A stretch of 44,273 nt of DNA from assembly GCA_964607135.1 (NCBI GenBank), contig CAZSIV010000019.1:1-44273 (forward strand), read 5' to 3'. The notes beneath the pieces are model-generated. The model saw nothing but the letters and a program-made list of their open reading frames with translations. It made no database searches and was not told the origin of the DNA. Shown here piece after piece: positions 31,192 to 38,936 of the stretch (its first letter is position 1; every line of letters begins with the position of its first letter). Source of the DNA: Metaruminococcus_A sp964607135 (lineage in GTDB: Bacteria > Bacillota > Clostridia > Oscillospirales > Ruminococcaceae). Position numbers and translations under genes: made by a program.

Positions 31192-33024
31192 TTATACTTT
31201 TTGTATAAATTCTCGCAATTTTTCCGCTCTTTCAAGCGGCATCTTTACGACGTCCGCCAATGCAGCGGCAGATGCATCCTTCAAAGCTGCCTTGGTTTTA
31301 AACGCCTTCAGCAATTTTTCTGCCTTTTTGGGCCCGATCCCTTCAAATTCCGTCAGCCGCATAGAAAACGTATTTTTTTTGCGAACATTGCGCTGGTAGG
31401 AGATTGCAAAGCGGTGAACCTCGTCCTGGATAGAGGAAACCAGCCGGAATGCCGACTTGAAAGTCGTGATTGCGATTTCGCCGCCGTTTTTGGCGATCGC
31501 CCGGGTGCGGTGCTTGTCGTCTTTGACCATGCCGAAAAGCGGGACAGAAATTCCGAGCTCCTCCAAAACCTCCTGCACCGCCGAAACATGCCCCTTCCCG
31601 CCGTCAAGCAGGATGAGGTCCGGCATCCGGCCGAACCCCGTCCCAGTTTCCTTCTGCTCAAAATAACGGTTGAAACGGCGGCGGAGCACTTCCTGCATAC
31701 AGGCATAGTCGTTCTGCCCTACGACTTCTTTCATCGAAAACCGCTTGTAGGCGCTTTTCAGGGGCTGAGCGTTCTCGAACACCACCATGCCGGCGACGAC
31801 GCCGCTGTCGCCGAGGTTGGAGATGTCGTACGACTCAATATAGCTGGGCGGCTCGGGAAGGCCGAGCAGCTTGCCAAGTTCATCTAAGGCCGCGACTTCT
31901 TTCGCCGAATAACTGGTCTTTTGGGAAAGCTGCTCCGCGGCGTTATGGTAAGCCATCTCCAAAAGCTGACGCTGCTGACCTCGCTGGGGGACAAAAAGCT
32001 TCACCCGTTTTCCTGCGGTCTGTTCGAGAAGACTGTGGATCAGCTCAAAGTCCTCTGTCGTTTCATCCACCGCGATAACCTTAGGGATGTCGGACTGCCC
32101 CAGGTAATAGCGGGACAAAAACTCCTGGCGCACGGCGGCGACTTCTCCGGTATCGGAAAACAGGTGGGTGTCTTTGTCCACCAGCCGCCCGCCGCGGAAT
32201 TTCAGCACAACGCCGCAGACCAGCCCGTTTCCCCCGGCAAAAGCGATCACGTCCTGCTCCACTTCCTCCGAGCGGATGATCTTCTGGGATTCCGCTATCT
32301 TCCGAACCGCCTGGATTCGGTCGCGGAGCCGCGCAGCCAGCTCGAAATCGAGCGCTTCGGCGGCCTCCTCCATCTGGGCGGTCATCTTTTTCACCGAGGC
32401 CACGCTGCCGCCGCGGATATAGTCGACCGCCTGACTGATGGTGTTCCTGTACTCCTCGGAAGAAATCCTGCCGCGGCAGACCCCCATGCACTGCTTGATG
32501 TAGTAATTCAAGCAGGGGCGGCCCTTCCGGAGCTCCTGCGGGAATTTCCGGGTACAGGTGGGGAGCATAAAGACCCGGTTCGCCTCGTCCACCGACTGTT
32601 TCACCGCAAAAGAGCTGGTATAGGGGCCTAGGTATTCCCCCTTTTCCGTCTTCTGCTTTTCGGCTGTAATTCGAGGGTACTCCCCCGCCGAAACCATCAC
32701 ATAATGGTAGCCTTTATCATCCTTCAGCAGGATGTTGTATTTCGGCGTGTGCTGTTTAATCAGGCTGCACTCCAGCACGAGCGCCTCAAATTCGCTGTCC
32801 GTGACGATATAGTCAAAGTCGTGAACGTGAGAAACCATCTTGCGCACCTTGTCGTCGTGGTTCGCGTTTTCCCTAAAGTAGCTGCTCACCCGTTTTTTCA
32901 GGGATTTCGCCTTCCCCACATAGATGATCTGCCCGCCTTTATCCTTCATCAGATAGACGCCGGGGTCAAAGGTCAGGTTGCGCACCTTTTCTTTCAGATA
33001 GGGCAGTCTTGGGTTTTCAATCAC
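31192..33024 (-). CDS. uvrC: Excinuclease ABC subunit C
   Basis: A 610-residue nucleotide-excision repair nuclease. Start is GTG 33024, 6 nt after AAAGGAGG. The N-terminal GIY-YIG domain reads DPGVYLMKDKGGQIIYVGKA; the four-Cys zone TCTRKFPQELRKGRPCLNYY-IKQCMGVC follows; then the UVR domain (VKKMTAQMEEAAEALDFELA) and the RNase H-like C-terminal nuclease (ESYDISNLGD, LILLDGGKGHVSA, DDKHRTRAI). Tandem helix-hairpin-helix ends the protein (FEGIGPKKAEKLLKAF). Complete. Confidence 0.97.
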   Translation of the reverse strand: MIENPRLPYLKEKVRNLTFDPGVYLMKDKGGQIIYVGKAKSLKKRVSSYFRENANHDDKVRKMVSHVHDFDYIVTDSEFEALVLECSLIKQHTPKYNILLKDDKGYHYVMVSAGEYPRITAEKQKTEKGEYLGPYTSSFAVKQSVDEANRVFMLPTCTRKFPQELRKGRPCLNYYIKQCMGVCRGRISSEEYRNTISQAVDYIRGGSVASVKKMTAQMEEAAEALDFELAARLRDRIQAVRKIAESQKIIRSEEVEQDVIAFAGGNGLVCGVVLKFRGGRLVDKDTHLFSDTGEVAAVRQEFLSRYYLGQSDIPKVIAVDETTEDFELIHSLLEQTAGKRVKLFVPQRGQQRQLLEMAYHNAAEQLSQKTSYSAKEVAALDELGKLLGLPEPPSYIESYDISNLGDSGVVAGMVVFENAQPLKSAYKRFSMKEVVGQNDYACMQEVLRRRFNRYFEQKETGTGFGRMPDLILLDGGKGHVSAVQEVLEELGISVPLFGMVKDDKHRTRAIAKNGGEIAITTFKSAFRLVSSIQDEVHRFAISYQRNVRKKNTFSMRLTEFEGIGPKKAEKLLKAFKTKAALKDASAAALADVVKMPLERAEKLREFIQKV

Positions 33025-33039
33025 AAAATTCCTCCTTTG

Positions 33040-33290
33040 GAAAAGGCCGGACGGCGAACCGCCGCTGGTATTTCGCACACCGATGTTTTGCCGGTCAAAA
33101 AGTTTTCAAGCCTGCGAGATGCCTCGCGGGACACAAACGCTGTTACTGGTATCACTTACGAATCGCGATTACCAGCGGGGGCTCCCCGCCGCGCATTGAC
33201 AGCGGAGGCACTCCGCCGCGTTGGTCCAGCCGGGGACACCCGGTCACGGGCGCGGGGCATTCCGCTTCAACTGTCGCGGATAGCCTTTTT
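33040..33290. repeat. Dispersed repeat block C
   Basis: No gene is seen. One unit TTCGCACACCGATGTTTTGCC ends at a shortened GCGAGATGCCTCGCGGG. It is followed by the hairpins GCGGGGGCTCCCCGCCGC, GCGGAGGCACTCCGCCGC and CCGGGGACACCCGG, each joined by short GCG-rich connectors. GACGGCGAACCGCCGCTGG precedes the unit. Same orientation as block A. Confidence 0.75.
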
Positions 33291-33506
33291 AAAGTATACG
33301 AAAAAATCTCAATTTTCACAAGATGAAATTCTTTATAACCATTTATTATAGGACGACAGTTGAAAATAATGTCAAATAAGCATTGAAATCAAAGGAAATA
33401 TATAGTAATATTATATTATAAATTTTCAACAAACCCAAATGACAAGGGGTGATTCCAATGGGCTGTTCGGCTCACCTCAGCCATACGTGACGATAAGGAT
33501 GTCTTC

Positions 33507-33971
33507 GTGAAAGAGAAAATACTGCATATTGGCAAAATTGCCCTTCCAATTTTGGCTCTGGTTTTGTACTGCTCTACATTTATCGAAATTCCCAGCGATA
33601 CCTATCCATATCCAGTCACAGCTTTGAATATGTTACTTTCTGTTTTATTTATTTTATCATACGTCCTTTTCTTATGGGTTTACAGAAAAAACGAAACGGT
33701 GCTGTGGCTTTCGCTAACCATATCGGCAGTTTGGGGAATTCTCGTTCTTGTCCAGCTGTTTTTTCCAGCCTTTTTATTAAATTCTAAGTTACCAACAGCT
33801 GTCAATGATTTGGTAGTTATACCCTTTAACGGACTAACTTTTTGGGCGCAGAACATCAGCGCATACGTTATTCTCCTCTATTTTCCCATGATCATGTTGG
33901 TGAGCTATAAAGTAGTTCTGCTGGTATTATTAAAAAGCAATATCCTAAAAAAGAAGGAGGAAAACAAATGA
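33507..33971 (+). CDS. Small 4-TM membrane protein, family A (copy 1)
   Basis: A 154-residue membrane protein I do not recognise. Start is GTG 33507 after AAGGATGTCTTC, a leader also found before copy 2. Four hydrophobic stretches: residues about 12-28, 41-60, 66-90 and 118-142; the tail is Lys-rich (LKKKEENK). It shares LxLWVYRKNxxxLWLSLxIS with copies at 35933 and 37090 but is the most divergent. Its stop overlaps the next start (ATGA), so it should be translationally coupled to B1. Confidence 0.75.
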   Translation: MKEKILHIGKIALPILALVLYCSTFIEIPSDTYPYPVTALNMLLSVLFILSYVLFLWVYRKNETVLWLSLTISAVWGILVLVQLFFPAFLLNSKLPTAVNDLVVIPFNGLTFWAQNISAYVILLYFPMIMLVSYKVVLLVLLKSNILKKKEENK

Positions 33972-35017
33972 AACGACGTAAGCTTTTTACCCTGTCTATT
34001 TCAGCTGCCGTGTTCCTGCTCTGCGGGCTTCTCTCTGTCGGCGCTTTCAGCCCAATGGACAAGCTCAGCGAAAAATATGAAGGGGATACCATCACGGAAA
34101 TGGCGGAAACCCTGCGGACAATGGATTACGAGGAAATCTGCGATGAATTCAATCTCGCCGCTTCAGCCGCCTCGGACGAAACATCTCTAACGACCTATGC
34201 CGGCGTTCTCGCTGAGAAGATCGATACCATCCCCGAAGCGGAAATCATGGAAATGATTCAGGACAAAAAGAACTCTGAGCCGCTGCGGGTGACCTTTTTA
34301 CAGCTTCTTGGAGAAAAAGAGGCCAGCGATCTGTCGCCGGTCAGAGCGGTACTGTTGGATTCAACCGAAAACTCTGTCGTCCGCCAGAACGCGGCATTTG
34401 CCGTGATGCATGACGTTTCGTCCAGAAGCGCGCTGGTGACCGCCGTTTCGGATCAGGACGAAAACGTCGCTTTCCAGTCCCTCAAGGCTTTGAACATGGT
34501 CGACCCCGTCAAAGCGCAGGAATTGGCAGACACTATCATCGAAGGCCAAGCTGATGACGTCCGACTGAACATGGCGATCAAGGTCAAGGCGTATGAGTAC
34601 CAGGCCTCACCGAAGCAAACGCAGGAAATTTCCGACTTCATTTCCTACTGCAAAGAGGTTTACGCTTCTACCGACGATCCGATGAGACAGGGAACGGTGA
34701 TCTTTGCCCTGTCCGATCTCTACAACGAAGAAGCGCTGCGGTTTATCGTCGAGGAGAGCGGCGCTGATTCTGGATTAAAGCTGTTCTGCATTGATCAGAA
34801 TTATCTGGTGCTCAAAGAGATGCTTAAAAACAACCCCACCGCAGACGATATCCAGTTTGCCGTAACCTGCTGCAATATCTATCCGGTGGACGAAGTGGTA
34901 AACGCTTTAAAAGCAGCGGCCCCCGCCTCAAGGAGTTCCGTCATGGTACCGGACTATGCGGAAGTCTATCAAGCCGATAAAAACTACGACTACTTCTATT
35001 ACCAGGGAAGGAGCTGA
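33968..35017 (+). CDS. Exported HEAT-like repeat protein, family B (copy 1)
   Basis: A 349-residue protein with an N-terminal signal sequence (MKRRKLFTLSISAAVFLLCG, cleavage after about residue 26). The rest is almost all alpha-helical with repeated helix pairs, e.g. VRAVLLDSTENSVVRQNAAF, ALVTAVSDQDENVAFQSLKAL, DTIIEGQADDVRLNMAIKV. That spacing is typical of HEAT/Armadillo-like solenoids, which bind other proteins. There is no catalytic motif. It lies between the membrane protein A1 (4-nt overlap) and the hydrolase C (5-nt gap), with start after AAGGAGGAAAACAA. Confidence 0.75.
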   Translation: MKRRKLFTLSISAAVFLLCGLLSVGAFSPMDKLSEKYEGDTITEMAETLRTMDYEEICDEFNLAASAASDETSLTTYAGVLAEKIDTIPEAEIMEMIQDKKNSEPLRVTFLQLLGEKEASDLSPVRAVLLDSTENSVVRQNAAFAVMHDVSSRSALVTAVSDQDENVAFQSLKALNMVDPVKAQELADTIIEGQADDVRLNMAIKVKAYEYQASPKQTQEISDFISYCKEVYASTDDPMRQGTVIFALSDLYNEEALRFIVEESGADSGLKLFCIDQNYLVLKEMLKNNPTADDIQFAVTCCNIYPVDEVVNALKAAAPASRSSVMVPDYAEVYQADKNYDYFYYQGRS

Positions 35018-35022
35018 ATGAA

Positions 35023-35664
35023 ATGAAAAAGATGCTGCGTATCTTTTCTTCTATCATTGTTGTAGCACTGATGGCAGCGGTATTCGTCACGCCGGCTTCC
35101 GCGGCGACGGGATACCAGGGCTATGCGATCTATCGGGATGGGGTTCAGGCGTGGGATGGTGGTCCAGTAATCAATTGGCATGCTGGCATCATGTATGATC
35201 CTTATACAAGTACCTCATCGATTCCGCTAATCCATACTCCGGGAAAAGGCTATGTCAGATTTGCAACCTGGAATGATTTTATGGAAGGTAATCATAACTT
35301 TAAAGGAGTTTATGCCCCAAAGGGCGGGATCATTTCAGCCGACCGGGATAAGGTACGAAATATGTCGTACAAGTTAGCAACCGATCAGATTCCCTATCAT
35401 TTTTGGGGACAAATGTTTGTTGACGAGGCTGTTTTTGGTACTACCCAAACAAGAATCGAGCCAAGAAATATTACCGGGATGCGATGCGACGGTGTTGTCG
35501 AATATTGCTATGAATATTGTAATTATAAAATCTACGGAGGCATTAGCACCTGGAATATTTCTAAAAATGATAAGGAATGTTTTAATAAGCACAATCATAT
35601 AGGCATTAATCCAGAGACCCAGGCGGGAAAATATATGATTTTGGTCACAAGCTCCAAGCCGTAA
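35023..35664 (+). CDS. Exported putative permuted papain-fold (NlpC/P60-like) hydrolase
   Basis: A 213-residue secreted protein with signal peptide ending near TPASAA (residue 27). Mature sequence: a beta-strand pair GYAIYRDGV and VINWHAGIMYD with His53, then far downstream GMRCDGVVEYCYEY with Cys155. His before Cys in this order, each in its own motif, is the signature of circularly permuted NlpC/P60 (YiiX/LRAT-like) enzymes. A late HNHIGINPE may contribute further residues. Expected activity is amide/thioester hydrolysis or transfer outside the cell, for example on peptidoglycan or lipids, but substrate is unknown. Last gene of the A1-B1-C set. Confidence 0.6.
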   Translation: MKKMLRIFSSIIVVALMAAVFVTPASAATGYQGYAIYRDGVQAWDGGPVINWHAGIMYDPYTSTSSIPLIHTPGKGYVRFATWNDFMEGNHNFKGVYAPKGGIISADRDKVRNMSYKLATDQIPYHFWGQMFVDEAVFGTTQTRIEPRNITGMRCDGVVEYCYEYCNYKIYGGISTWNISKNDKECFNKHNHIGINPETQAGKYMILVTSSKP

Positions 35665-35716
35665 ATTTTCAACTGCTTCTGTTACTCTATATTTGTTCCT
35701 TGATTTGTGGCAACCG

Positions 35717-35820
35717 GCCCAGGCATGGGGTATCTCGTTGCCTGGGCTGTTAGAGTGAAAGGGTAATGTCACCCCAAGGACTTTCATAAAAACAGCGTCC
35801 GCATCCAGGTGTTGTTTTTA
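35717..35820 (+). terminator. Hairpins at the end of the A1-B1-C operon
   Basis: GCCCAGGCA/TGCCTGGGC (35717-35725 and 35739-35747) is a perfect stem without a T-run. At 35788-35820 there is a degenerate copy of the terminator found at 38331-38366 (AAAAACAGCG...TGTTGTTTTT). Their order matches an ancestral terminator that has decayed after duplication. Confidence 0.5.
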
Positions 35821-35932
35821 TCTTTAGATGCCGCCGGAAAGGCGACAAAATCCCCGGTTATACCGGGGGCGAAATTACGGCGTAATTATTCAGATAGCTT
35901 CCTCAGCCATACGTGACGATAAGGAGGTCTTC

Positions 35933-36421
35933 GTGAAAGAGAAAACGTTTCGTGTTATAAAAAACGTACTTCCCTTTTTAGTCGTTGGACTCTATATTGC
36001 GTGCTGCGTCGATGCTTTTATTCATATTCAGCCATATGAATCTGCCCCTGCTTCATTTTTGAGTATGGTATTTTCTGTTTTATTTTTTGTATCATGTATC
36101 CTGCTTTTATGGGTTTTCCGGGAGAGTTCGGGTGCGCTCTGGTTTTCACTGATTATATCGGCGCTTTCAATGATTGTCATTATTTATAATTGGGCGCAGT
36201 TGCCCTACTCATTAGAAATAATACTTGTAATTATTGCTCTTTTGGCATCTGCGCCCTCTTATGGATTAAGTTTTTTCCCTTTTACACAGCAAGACGCAGG
36301 ATTCCCTTGGCTTTTTATAAGCATATTAGCGCTGTTGTTCATTTACAAGCTAATCCTGTTGATCCTATTAAAAAATGATTTCTATAACAAACGAAGGAGG
36401 AAAAGCAATAAAGCGGCGTAA
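35933..36421 (+). CDS. Small 4-TM membrane protein, family A (copy 2)
   Basis: A 162-residue membrane protein, start GTG 35933 after AAGGAGGTCTTC. Its leader matches that of A1: CCTCAGCCATACGTGACGAT and the following bases recur at 33476 and 35901. Four hydrophobic stretches; conserved VGLYIACCVDAFIH, LLLWVFRESSG and a basic tail (NKRRRKSNKAA). Its last about 70 coding bases are nearly identical in DNA to A3. It is followed by a broken B copy. Confidence 0.8.
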   Translation: MKEKTFRVIKNVLPFLVVGLYIACCVDAFIHIQPYESAPASFLSMVFSVLFFVSCILLLWVFRESSGALWFSLIISALSMIVIIYNWAQLPYSLEIILVIIALLASAPSYGLSFFPFTQQDAGFPWLFISILALLFIYKLILLILLKNDFYNKRRRKSNKAA

Positions 36422-36540
36422 GCTGTTATCGTTATCTCTTGCGGCAGCTGTGTTCCTTCCTCGTCGGTGCTTTCAGCTGTACTGTGCCGAAGACGCCGTT
36501 CTTCGGCACAGACTTTAAACCTCTTTCCTTTTTGGAGGCT
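36408..36540 (+). pseudogene. Broken copy of the family B signal-peptide gene (b2)
   Basis: The ribosome site GAAGGAGGAAAAGCA is intact, but the start codon is ATA instead of ATG, and a 1-base deletion relative to B3 (near 36473) shifts the frame within the signal peptide (KRRKLLSLSLAAAVFLP then RRCF). It ends with the same hairpin TGCCGAAGA/TCTTCGGCA and TTTAAACCTCTTTCC as B3. The original exported domain of B1 is absent. Confidence 0.75.
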
Positions 36541-36542
36541 TT

Positions 36543-37073
36543 ATGAAAAAACGAATTGAATTGGCGGCGGTCATTCTTGTTTCAATTTTATACCTCGTCA
36601 GTTTTTTCAGTAATCTTACATACGCTTTCCCGTTCGCGACAGGTTGGCCAAAGGCGGATTTTGATCGATTCATCACGTCGGCACTGTTTTTGACTGCTTA
36701 TATACTCCTGATTCTATTCTACAAAAATAAGATGGCAAATTATATCATGCTGGCACTTTCCAGTATTCCGTTGAGGTTGATTGACTCTCTCATTTTCCTG
36801 TATTTCAACCTATTACTCAACACAATAATAGGGGGACATGCATATGCACTCTTCTTTACTGTTTACGTGCAACCGTTTTACGGCTTTACTTTTTTGCTGC
36901 CCACGGTCAGAACCGAATCTATTCCGGAAGGATCTGAATTTATTAATGGAGATTTCTTCATCTTTGTATTTTGTATGATCGTTTTGCTTCTATTGCTTTT
37001 AAAGATCATTATGTTTGTAAGGCTGAATCGAAAAAGTAAAAAATACATAACTAAAGTATCTGCCTTCGACTGA
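36543..37073 (+). CDS. Membrane protein, family D (copy 1)
   Basis: A 176-residue membrane protein, start ATG 36543 after GGAGGCTTT. Four hydrophobic segments: about residues 7-28, 43-62, 66-100 and 136-160. Conserved with copy 2: RIELAAVILVSILYLVSFF, FITSALFLTAYILLILFYKN, YGFTFLLPTV and a basic tail FVRLNRKSKK. Not recognised. It sits between b2 and A3, 16 nt before A3. Confidence 0.75.
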   Translation: MKKRIELAAVILVSILYLVSFFSNLTYAFPFATGWPKADFDRFITSALFLTAYILLILFYKNKMANYIMLALSSIPLRLIDSLIFLYFNLLLNTIIGGHAYALFFTVYVQPFYGFTFLLPTVRTESIPEGSEFINGDFFIFVFCMIVLLLLLLKIIMFVRLNRKSKKYITKVSAFD

Positions 37074-37089
37074 CAAAAAGGAGGCTTTC

Positions 37090-37569
37090 ATGAAAGAGAA
37101 AATATTGCGTATTGTAAAAAATACACTTCCCTTTTTAGTCGTTGGGCTATATATTGCGTGCTGTGTCGATGCTTTTATTCACTTCAATCCACATTCTTCC
37201 TCGGCCTCATTTTTGAGCCTGATCTTCTCCGTTTTGTTTTTTGTAGCATGTATCCTGCTTTTATGGGTTTTCCGGGAGAATTCAGGTGTGCTTTGGTTTT
37301 CACTGATTATATCGGCGTTTTCTGCGATTTCCATTCTCTGCAACTGGTTGCCGACTTCCTACGCGATGGGAATGGTAGTCTTTACTCTTTTGGTATATGC
37401 GCCCTTTCGTGGATTAAGTTTTTTCCCTTTTACGCAGCAAGATGCAGGATTCACTTGGCTTTTTATAAGCATATTAGCGCTGTTGTTCATTTACAAGCTA
37501 ATCCTGTTGATCCTATTAAAAAAAGATTTCTATAACAAACGAAGGAGGAAAATCAATGAAACGACGTAA
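37090..37569 (+). CDS. Small 4-TM membrane protein, family A (copy 3)
   Basis: A 159-residue membrane protein, start ATG 37090 after AAAGGAGGCTTTC. Closely similar to copy 2 throughout (LPFLVVGLYIACCVDAFIHF, LLLWVFRENSGVLWFSLIIS, FFPFTQQDAGFTWLFISILA). The C-terminal stretch is nearly DNA-identical to copy 2, indicating recent tandem duplication of about 1.15 kb. It overlaps the start of the small peptide gene B3 by 14 nt. Confidence 0.8.
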   Translation: MKEKILRIVKNTLPFLVVGLYIACCVDAFIHFNPHSSSASFLSLIFSVLFFVACILLLWVFRENSGVLWFSLIISAFSAISILCNWLPTSYAMGMVVFTLLVYAPFRGLSFFPFTQQDAGFTWLFISILALLFIYKLILLILLKKDFYNKRRRKINETT

Positions 37570-37696
37570 ACTGTTTACACTGTCTATTGCGGCAGCTGTG
37601 CTCCTTCCTCTGTTGGCGCTTTCAGCTGGTACTGTGCCGAAGACACCGTTCTTCGGCACAGACTTTAAACCTCTTTCCTTTTTGGAGATCGTGTGA
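37556..37696 (+). CDS. Small exported peptide, family B signal sequence only (B3)
   Basis: A 46-residue open frame with a strong ribosome site (AAGGAGGAAAATCA then ATG) and a full signal sequence (MKRRKLFTLSIAAAVLLPLL). The mature part would be about 22 residues, GTVPKTPFFGTDFKPLSFLEI. It resembles B1 only in the signal peptide. The hairpin TGCCGAAGA/TCTTCGGCA lies inside it. It could be a short secreted peptide or a remnant after deletion of the B body. The frame is open, unlike b2. Confidence 0.5.
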   Translation: MKRRKLFTLSIAAAVLLPLLALSAGTVPKTPFFGTDFKPLSFLEIV

Positions 37697-38289
37697 AAAA
37701 TAGGAAGAAAGGACGATACCGGGCACAGAGAGGAAATATTTCATCTCTTTTTGTGCGAATTCTGTATCGCATGGCGATTTTTATGAAAAAACGAATTGAA
37801 CTGGCAGCGGTCATTCTTGTTTCAATTTTATATCTCGTCAGTTTTTTCGGTAATTTTGCGTTCGTTTTCTCGTTCTCGACGGGTTGGCCAAAATCTAATT
37901 TGACTGGATTCATCACATCGGCATTGTTTTTGACCGCTTATATACTCCTTATTCTATTCTACAAAAATAAGACGGCAAATTATATCATGCTGGCGCTCTC
38001 CGGTATTCCGTTGAAGATACTTGTCTTTCTCAGTTTTACGTCTTTATTCAACATAAATATAACAGGGGGGATCTATGGATTTTTAGTTCTTTTTTTCGTC
38101 CAGCCGGTTTACGGTCTTACTTTTTTGCTGCCCACGGTCAAAGCTGAATTTTTTCCTGCGACCGGGCCGGAAACTATTAACGGAGAGTTCTTCATGCTTA
38201 TATTCTATATGATCGTTTTACTCCTATTGGTTTTAAAGATCGTTATGTTTGTAAGGCTGAATCGAAAAAGCAAAAAGATACATGACTAA
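37693..38289 (+). CDS. Membrane protein, family D (copy 2)
   Basis: A 198-residue frame starting at GTG 37693, which uses the GGAG site before it and overlaps the B3 stop. The homologous start of D1 corresponds to ATG 37783 (MKKRIELAAV); about 90 bp not present in D1 separate them and add 30 basic residues in frame. Either start is possible. Downstream it is co-linear with D1: four hydrophobic segments, ITSALFLTAYILLILFYKNK, YGLTFLLPTVKAE, FVRLNRKSKK. Last gene of the cassette; a strong terminator follows. Confidence 0.7.
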   Translation: MKNRKKGRYRAQRGNISSLFVRILYRMAIFMKKRIELAAVILVSILYLVSFFGNFAFVFSFSTGWPKSNLTGFITSALFLTAYILLILFYKNKTANYIMLALSGIPLKILVFLSFTSLFNINITGGIYGFLVLFFVQPVYGLTFLLPTVKAEFFPATGPETINGEFFMLIFYMIVLLLLVLKIVMFVRLNRKSKKIHD

Positions 38290-38329
38290 AGCATCCGATG
38301 TATCCCCTTCATTTTCCAACTACGTCTCC

Positions 38330-38366
38330 AAAAAAACAGCGCCTGAACTCAGGCGCTGTTTTTTTG
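38330..38366 (+). terminator. Terminator of the A/B/D cassette
   Basis: AACAGCGCCTGA/TCAGGCGCTGTT perfect stem followed by TTTTTTT on the + strand; A-rich on the other side. Confidence 0.9.
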
Positions 38367-38393
38367 ACGAAACCGGACAGAATTCCCCTAAAA

Positions 38394-38428
38394 AGCAAAA
38401 ACCCCCTGCCGGAAATACCCGGAGGGGG
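38394..38428 (-). terminator. Terminator of the HPr-like gene
   Basis: CCCCCTCCGG/CCGGCAGGGGG stem followed by GTTTTTGCTTTTT on the minus strand, 24 nt after the stop. Confidence 0.8.
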
Positions 38429-38452
38429 AACGCTTTGGCCAACCTGCACAGA

Positions 38453-38716
38453 CTACTCAGCGAAACCGGATTCAACCAGCCGCACAAGATCGTCGACCGC
38501 ATTCTTTTCATCGGAACCGTCCGCAATGATCTTGATGCCTGTCCCCCCGACAATACCGAGGGAAAGGACACCCAGCAAGCTCTTGGCATTGACCCTGCGC
38601 TCTTCCTTCTCCACCCAGACCGAAGACTTATACTCATTCGCCTTCTGGATAAAGAAAGTGGCGGGACGGGCGTGCAGCCCAACCTGATTCTGGACCTGTA
38701 CCTCTTTTACGTACAT
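38453..38716 (-). CDS. HPr family phosphocarrier protein
   Basis: An 87-residue protein; start at 38716 follows TTGGAGGTTTGTCT. GLHARPATFF includes the phospho-accepting His15 that takes phosphate from Enzyme I of the PTS, and NAKSLLGVLSLG includes the Ser46 site used by HPr kinase in Firmicutes. With both sites it looks like true HPr rather than Crh (which lacks His15). No PTS genes are nearby. It has its own promoter and a short CTGACA-N5-TGTCAG hairpin in the 5' leader (38741-38757). Confidence 0.92.
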   Translation of the reverse strand: MYVKEVQVQNQVGLHARPATFFIQKANEYKSSVWVEKEERRVNAKSLLGVLSLGIVGGTGIKIIADGSDEKNAVDDLVRLVESGFAE

Positions 38717-38781
38717 AGACAAACCTCCAAATAATTCATCCTGACAAATGATGTCAGAACCGGTGTCTCGAACCAATAATT

Positions 38782-38810
38782 ATTATAGGCAAACGATCAT
38801 TTTCCGTCAA
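38782..38810 (-). promoter_or_regulatory. Predicted promoter of the HPr-like gene
   Basis: TTGACG and TATAAT are separated by 17 bp on the minus strand, 66 bp upstream of the start. Confidence 0.8.
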
Positions 38811-38936
38811 CTTGTCTTTTGCAAAAACTGGACAATTTTAGAATATTTCTGCTTTTAGCTCATAAAACGACGGTCTCAAAAATCAAGCTTTGTGCAGATT
38901 CACCATAAAAACTTTCACAATATTGGTGATAACGAC

